This document shows positions 5,385 through 9,792 of a stretch of 9,792 bases of DNA, piece by piece. Origin of the DNA: Anaerolineae bacterium (lineage in GTDB: Bacteria; Chloroflexota; Anaerolineae; B4-G1); assembly GCA_030620125.1 (NCBI GenBank), contig JAUXFI010000065.1, positions 1 to 9,792 on the forward strand. The letters are read 5' to 3'. The stretch's first letter is position 1; each line of letters begins with the position of its first letter. The position numbers were made by a program, and so were the translations under genes. The notes beneath the pieces are model-generated. The model ran no database searches. It was not told the origin of the DNA and saw nothing but the letters and a program-made list of their open reading frames with translations.

Positions 5385-6434
5385 ATGGAAGAAATGAAGG
5401 ATGATCCTTCATTCTGGGAAAGCCTGCTTTTGAGTATCAAGGCCAAGCCAGCCGCCTGGCTCGTGATTCTGCTCACTTTAGCGCTTGCCGTGGTGATTGG
5501 CGTGGTGGCTGGCCCATCGCAACTCGCAAATACCATTGTCGCGGGCGGCATGTGGGCTCTGATGGCAGTAGGTCTGGCGCTAGTCTTCGGCGTGATGAAC
5601 ATTTGTCATTTCGCCCACGGTGAATCGTTCATGGTAGGAGCCTACGTAGCCTACTTTATCTTCACGCCACTGCAGAACTACCTGGCGGAAAACCCCAACA
5701 TATTCCTGAGCACGGTCGCGCCATTTGTGGGCATGATCGTGGCGCTTCCGGCCGGCTTCATCCTGGGAGTTGTCATTGAGAAGCTGGTCTTCTATCCCCT
5801 GCGCATTCGCACGCGGAGAGGGTGGGTGATGAATGCCTTCCTGCTGACAGTTGGCATCTCATTCGTTATGACCAACGGCGCGACGCTGGCACTCGGCCCC
5901 AACTTCCGTGGGATTACCCGCTACTGGGATGTGGAGCCGCTGGAGTTCCTCGGCGTGCGGCTGACTCTGGATCGTATCGTTGCTTTCGTCGTCGCCATGA
6001 TCAGCATTGTGTCCTTGTGGCTCTTCCTGCAGAGAACGCGCATGGGGCGGGCGATACGTGCCGTGTCCCAGGATGAGACCGGGGCCCAGATGGTCGGCAT
6101 CAACGTGAATAGTATACACACCTTGACCTTCGCCCTGGCCACGGCACTGGCGACACTTGCAGGGGCGAGCCTCTTATTTATGTTCCCGGCATATCCAACC
6201 GTGGGGTCAAGGCCACTGTACATAGCGTGGTACGTGGTTATGCTGGTTGGACTTGGCAATGTGGCCGGCTCTATCGCAGGTGGCTTCATCGTGGCGGTCC
6301 TCCAGACATTCACGCAGCAGTTCGTTGGCGTCGCGTGGGAAAATGTCGTGCCGGTCGCAATCATGATCCTGGTGCTGCTATTCGTGCCATCCGGCATTTT
6401 TGGCAGTGAGGTTAAGGGAGTCCAGGAGCAGTAA
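5385..6434 (+). CDS. livH: Branched-chain-amino-acid-type ABC transporter permease, LivH-like
   Basis: A 349-residue, strongly hydrophobic membrane protein with GGGAGG at 5373-5378, six bases before the ATG. The LivH hallmark is FAHGESFMVGAYVAY (76-90), like the family's NFAHGE-F-M-GAY. About eight membrane segments are visible, among them roughly 24-43, 54-71, 112-133, 150-170, 197-215, 248-268, 281-305 and 322-340. The loop RAIRAVSQDETGAQMVGIN (222-240) corresponds to the cytoplasmic coupling region that contacts the ATPases. It is about 50 residues longer than typical LivH, with a polar N-terminal extension (1-22) and a longer loop at 94-108. The stop overlaps the Shine-Dalgarno of the next permease, so the two are translationally linked. 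The family is secure; substrate specificity is not readable from this subunit. Confidence 0.94.
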   Translation: MEEMKDDPSFWESLLLSIKAKPAAWLVILLTLALAVVIGVVAGPSQLANTIVAGGMWALMAVGLALVFGVMNICHFAHGESFMVGAYVAYFIFTPLQNYLAENPNIFLSTVAPFVGMIVALPAGFILGVVIEKLVFYPLRIRTRRGWVMNAFLLTVGISFVMTNGATLALGPNFRGITRYWDVEPLEFLGVRLTLDRIVAFVVAMISIVSLWLFLQRTRMGRAIRAVSQDETGAQMVGINVNSIHTLTFALATALATLAGASLLFMFPAYPTVGSRPLYIAWYVVMLVGLGNVAGSIAGGFIVAVLQTFTQQFVGVAWENVVPVAIMILVLLFVPSGIFGSEVKGVQEQ

Positions 6435-6441
6435 GGGGGCA

Positions 6442-7539
6442 ATGAACGTGAACAACGAGAAGACTCTTGAGACCAAACGGGCGCCAGGTCTGACAGGCGC
6501 ATGGAGGGGGTTTACGACGGCGCTGGGCCACGTCGGGGTCTCCCCACTGGGGCTGGCTTTGTTCATCCTCGTTGCCCTGCTCCCCTTGATCCCGCCATTC
6601 GACCAGGAACATATATTGCGTTGGCTGATCATGGGCGCTTTCCTGGGGGCACAGGCGGTTGCTTTTGACTTCACGGGCGGCTATATTAATGTGGTCAACT
6701 TTGGCTTTGCCGCCGTCCTGGGCCTGGGGGCCTACACGTCGGCCATCCTCTCGAACGATGTGGGCATCGTCGCGATTCACCCAGGCTGGTCGCCCTGGAT
6801 CACCATCTGGATTGGCACGTTGGTCGCTGGCATGTTTGGGTTCCTCCTGGGCTGGTTGACGCTGCGGTTGCGCGGCATCTACGCCGCTGTGATGGCCTGG
6901 TTTGCGGGCATCGCGTTGATGGGGCTGGCGACCAACCTGACCAGCATCACTCGCGGCTCGCTCGGGTTCAATCCATGCCCCCTCATGGAGACGACCTCCA
7001 ACCGCCCTTACTTCTACGTCATCCTGGCCATGTTGGTGCTGACCTACATCACCCTGAGGCTGGTGACCAAATCACATCTGGGGTTGGCATTCCGGTGCAT
7101 TGGCCAAAACATTGACGCCGCGCGGGCTTCGGGCATCAATCCTACACGTTACAGGATCATTAACTTTACTCTTTCCTGTACCTTCGCCGGACTTCTGGGC
7201 GGTTTCTACGCCCACTACATCGGCAGTTTGACTCCCAAGACGGTCATGCACACATCAAAGACCGTGGAGGTACTGGCCCTTGCCTACATTGGCGGGCGGG
7301 GGAGCCTCTGGGGGGGGATGGTCACAGCGTTCCCCTTCATATTCTTTATAGAGTATCTCAGGTCAAACCTGACAGACCTCCCTGGGCTGCATCTGGTGAT
7401 CTACGGTGTGTTGATGATCGTGGTGATGATTTTCTATCCCAACGGTCTGGCGGGCTTTTATAGATGGGCTGTGGCGAAGATAATATCCTCTCGTTCGAAG
7501 GAGTCGCGACCAGATCAGGCAACGGACTTTGTCCAATGA
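6442..7539 (+). CDS. livM: Branched-chain-amino-acid-type ABC transporter permease, LivM-like
   Basis: A 365-residue membrane protein partnering the LivH-like permease. The ATG at 6442 is chosen because AAGGGGG (6433-6439), overlapping the upstream stop, lies just before it; the frame is open to a TTG at 6400, but that would overlap livH and lacks a site. LivM features are NVVNFGFAAVLGLGAYTSA (83-101), with the family's F-G-AYT core, the coupling segment AARASGINPTRYRIINF (226-242), and the final YPNGLAGF (332-339). Hydrophobic segments recur from about residue 36 to 332. A charged N-terminal tail (1-22) and a polar C-terminal tail (350-365) are extra. The next gene starts 12 nt after its stop, which supports one operon linking import with the methyltransferases. 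Confidence 0.94.
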   Translation: MNVNNEKTLETKRAPGLTGAWRGFTTALGHVGVSPLGLALFILVALLPLIPPFDQEHILRWLIMGAFLGAQAVAFDFTGGYINVVNFGFAAVLGLGAYTSAILSNDVGIVAIHPGWSPWITIWIGTLVAGMFGFLLGWLTLRLRGIYAAVMAWFAGIALMGLATNLTSITRGSLGFNPCPLMETTSNRPYFYVILAMLVLTYITLRLVTKSHLGLAFRCIGQNIDAARASGINPTRYRIINFTLSCTFAGLLGGFYAHYIGSLTPKTVMHTSKTVEVLALAYIGGRGSLWGGMVTAFPFIFFIEYLRSNLTDLPGLHLVIYGVLMIVVMIFYPNGLAGFYRWAVAKIISSRSKESRPDQATDFVQ

Positions 7540-7551
7540 AGGAGTGTGCTA

Positions 7552-8976
7552 ATGCTCCGTTACTGGAGTGAATTTCTCTCGCCCGCTGATGTAGAACAGG
7601 TCCATAACACCGGCATGAGGTTGCTGGCCGACGTTGGCGTCAAGTTCCTGGATGATGAGGCGATCGCTGTCTTTAAGAAACACGGGATCAAGACCGACGG
7701 CCGTACCGTTTATCTCAGCGAGGAACAGGTGATGAGGGCCCTGGCCACGGTCCCTTCGCAGTTCACCCTCCATGCCCGAAATCCCAACCGGAACGTGACC
7801 GTCGGCGGCGGTAAACCGGTCTTCGCACCCGCCTACGGCGCACCGTTCATCGTGGACCCTGAGGTTGGCAAGCGCCAGCCGACCATGCAGGATTACGAGA
7901 ACCTGGTGCGGCTGGCCAACGCGCTGCCTAATCAGGACTTGAGCGGTCACCTGCTGGTGGAGCCAGGGGATGTGCATGCCCACACCGCTCACCTGCGCAT
8001 GGTGCACTCCTGCATGGTGCACTCCGACAAGCCGTTCATCGGCAGCGTCAAGGGGTCGGCCGGAGCGCGCCATACGATGGAAATGGCGGCCATCCTCTTC
8101 GGCGAGGGGGTAGCGGCGCTGGCACAGCGGCCAGTGACCATTGCTTTAATCAACAGCCTCAGCCCGTTGCGCTACGGTCACGAGATGGTCGAAGCGTTAA
8201 TGGAGTACGCCCGCTGGCGGCAGCCGGTCATCATCGCCGCATTGGCCATGGCCGGCTCCACCGGCCCCATCACGCTGGCCGGCGTGCTGGCGCAGCAAAA
8301 CGCCGAGATCCTGGCGGGCATCACGTTAGCACAGTTCGTCAGCCCTGGTACCCCTGTCGTCTACGGCTCTACCTCGACTAACATGGACATGAAGACGGGC
8401 GCGTTGTCCATCGGCAGCCCGGAACTTTCACTGGTCGTGACGGCTACGGCGCAGATGGCTCGCCACTATGGGCTTCCCTGCCGCAGCGGCGGCGCGCTGA
8501 CCGACGCCCACAGTCTCGACACCCAGGCAGGCTTTGAATCAATGCTCGGCCTGCTGACCGCTGTCAACAGCGGCGTGGACTTTGTACTGCACGCTGCGGG
8601 CATTCTCAGTTCTTATCTTGCTTTCTCCTACGAGAAGTTTGTGCTCGACGACGAGATGTGCGGTATGGTGCGTCGCTTCCGGCGCGGGATCGCCGTCACC
8701 CCCGAAACGCTGGCCTACGACGTGATAGCCAGGGTCGGGCCCGGTGGCAACTTCCTCGTGGAGCCGCACACTGTGAAGCGTTGCCGACACGAGTTCTGGC
8801 AGCCGGATGTCTGCGATCGGAATGGGCTGGAGGCGTGGATGGCAGGTGGCCGGCAGGATGTGGTCGCCCGCGCTCGCCGGCGTTGGCAAGAACTGCTGGC
8901 GGAACATCAGGATCCACCATTGGATGAGACGACGGCTCGCCAATTGCAGGCCTTTGTGGAGAAACATTCGTCCTGA
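7552..8976 (+). CDS. MttB-superfamily corrinoid-dependent methyltransferase (non-pyrrolysine), copy 1
   Basis: This 474-residue protein is a full-length member of the MttB (trimethylamine methyltransferase) superfamily. Supporting segments are FLSPADVEQVHNTGMRLLADVGV (8-30), STGPITLAGVLAQQNAEILAG (236-256), SLDTQAGFESMLGLL (321-335) and the C-terminal GPGGNFLVEPHT (396-407) ahead of FWQPDV. The frame holds no in-frame TAG, so it lacks the pyrrolysine of archaeal MttB. Non-pyrrolysine relatives such as glycine betaine:corrinoid methyltransferase MtgB demethylate quaternary amines and methylate a partner Co(I) corrinoid protein. By analogy this enzyme would do so in the cytoplasm on the imported substrate. 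AAGGAG at 7539-7544 favours the ATG at 7552 over a GTG at 7546. The nearest partners are the importer upstream and a second copy 23 nt downstream. The exact substrate is unknown. Confidence 0.93.
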   Translation: MLRYWSEFLSPADVEQVHNTGMRLLADVGVKFLDDEAIAVFKKHGIKTDGRTVYLSEEQVMRALATVPSQFTLHARNPNRNVTVGGGKPVFAPAYGAPFIVDPEVGKRQPTMQDYENLVRLANALPNQDLSGHLLVEPGDVHAHTAHLRMVHSCMVHSDKPFIGSVKGSAGARHTMEMAAILFGEGVAALAQRPVTIALINSLSPLRYGHEMVEALMEYARWRQPVIIAALAMAGSTGPITLAGVLAQQNAEILAGITLAQFVSPGTPVVYGSTSTNMDMKTGALSIGSPELSLVVTATAQMARHYGLPCRSGGALTDAHSLDTQAGFESMLGLLTAVNSGVDFVLHAAGILSSYLAFSYEKFVLDDEMCGMVRRFRRGIAVTPETLAYDVIARVGPGGNFLVEPHTVKRCRHEFWQPDVCDRNGLEAWMAGGRQDVVARARRRWQELLAEHQDPPLDETTARQLQAFVEKHSS

Positions 8977-8999
8977 CATTGAGACAAAGGAGGAAACGT

Positions 9000-9792
9000 A
9001 TGCGGGTAAACTACCAGACTAACCAATCGGTGCAATTCCGTCTCTTCTCCGACGATCAACTGGAGGAGCTGTACCGGGCGGTGCTGCACACCATGGAGTA
9101 CACCGGCCTCGACCTGCACAATGACGAGGCGCATGAACTCCTGGAAAAGGCCGGGGCCTGGGTGGACGGCTTGCGGGTGAGAGTGCCTTCACACATGGTG
9201 GAGCAGGCATTGGCGACGGCGCCGCGCAGTTTCACCGTCTTCAGCCGTGAGGGCGACCCGGCCAAGGACCTTCACATCGGACCCGGCTGTTTTTACTACG
9301 GCCCGGGGCCTACCTGTCCTAACTTCCGCGACCCGCGCAGCGACGAACGGCGGCTCTACATCCGGGCTGACGCACGGGCGGTAGCCACCGTCTGCGATGC
9401 GCTGCCCCACATTGATTTCGTGGAGAGCCTGGGCACCGTCAGCGACGTGCACTACGAACTGTCCGACATCTACGAGTTCGCGGAGATGATCGCCTGTACC
9501 GGAAAGCCCATCGTCGCCTGGTCCTACACCGAGGATGGCTGCCGCGACATCCACCAGATGGCCGTTGCCGTGGCCGGGAGCGAGGAAGCGTTTCTCAGGC
9601 GTCCCAATTACATCTTTTACTGCGAACCGGTCTCGCCGCTGGTGAGCAACGAGGAGGCGATGGATAAGGTGCTCTATTGCGCCAGGCATCGCATTCCCCT
9701 GGTTTTTACCCCCTGTGTCATCGGCGGCGGCACCGGCCCATGCACCCTGGCCGGTGTCCTGGTGCAGGCTGCGGCCGAATCGTGGATGGGGC
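9000..9792 (+). CDS. MttB-superfamily corrinoid-dependent methyltransferase, copy 2 (3' truncated by window)
   Basis: An ATG at 9000 follows AAAGGAGG (8986-8993), 23 nt after the first copy. The frame stays open to the window end, giving 264 residues, a little over half of a typical MttB-like protein. Recognisable parts are SDDQLEELYRAVLHTMEYTG (17-36), the conserved N-terminal helix region, then GCFYYGPGPTC and, near the end, GGGTGPCTLAGVLVQAAAE, the counterpart of STGPITLAGVLAQQNAE in copy 1. The two are clearly divergent paralogues rather than a recent duplication. Different substrates, or successive demethylation steps on one substrate, are both plausible. No in-frame TAG occurs in the visible part, though the usual pyrrolysine position lies beyond it. 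A corrinoid protein gene would be expected downstream. Confidence 0.9.
   Translation, partial: MRVNYQTNQSVQFRLFSDDQLEELYRAVLHTMEYTGLDLHNDEAHELLEKAGAWVDGLRVRVPSHMVEQALATAPRSFTVFSREGDPAKDLHIGPGCFYYGPGPTCPNFRDPRSDERRLYIRADARAVATVCDALPHIDFVESLGTVSDVHYELSDIYEFAEMIACTGKPIVAWSYTEDGCRDIHQMAVAVAGSEEAFLRRPNYIFYCEPVSPLVSNEEAMDKVLYCARHRIPLVFTPCVIGGGTGPCTLAGVLVQAAAESWMG

Noticed and set aside
6400..6441. Earlier TTG start for the LivM-like permease
   Set aside because: It would overlap livH by 35 nt and has no ribosome binding site; the ATG at 6442 has one and matches family length.
7552..8976. Pyrrolysine-containing MttB
   Set aside because: There is no in-frame TAG anywhere in the complete first copy.

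Overview
The window reads almost entirely on the + strand and looks like an accessory methyl-compound module from an anaerobic, GC-rich bacterium. A Chloroflexota (Anaerolineae-like) origin is my best guess, from the style of the proteins and the Thr/Pro/Glu-rich lipoprotein linker; this is inference, and there is no rRNA or other phylogenetic marker here.

Layout. (1) 1-1416: the 3' part of a GntR/FCD-family regulator, then a pterin-binding methyltransferase of the MtgA/AcsE type, which moves methyl groups between a corrinoid protein and tetrahydrofolate. (2) 1417-2352: about 0.94 kb without a convincing protein gene but full of signals. It holds palindromic elements, a perfect-consensus sigma-70 promoter (TTGACA-17-TATAAT), a roughly 200-nt leader, a class-I-like cobalamin riboswitch with an unusual arm built from 8-bp repeats, an intrinsic terminator and a very strong orphan Shine-Dalgarno. 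(3) 2353-7539: a complete branched-chain-amino-acid-type (HAAT/Liv) ABC importer: lipoprotein binding protein, two ATPases and two permeases. (4) 7552-9792: two tandem MttB-superfamily (non-pyrrolysine) methyltransferases, the second cut by the window end.

How it may work together. The importer would bring in a small methylated compound, plausibly a quaternary amine such as a betaine. The MttB-like proteins would demethylate it onto a corrinoid protein, and the MtgA-like enzyme would pass the methyl group to tetrahydrofolate. No corrinoid protein (MttC/MtgC-like) or corrinoid activase is visible; either could lie downstream of 9792. The substrate is not identifiable from sequence.

Most notable points: a cobalamin riboswitch with OFF-type architecture precedes an importer plus cobalamin-dependent methyltransferases, opposite to the usual logic; the riboswitch carries a mirrored 8-bp repeat arm with compensatory changes; and the two ATPases appear to form one canonical and one degenerate ATP site.
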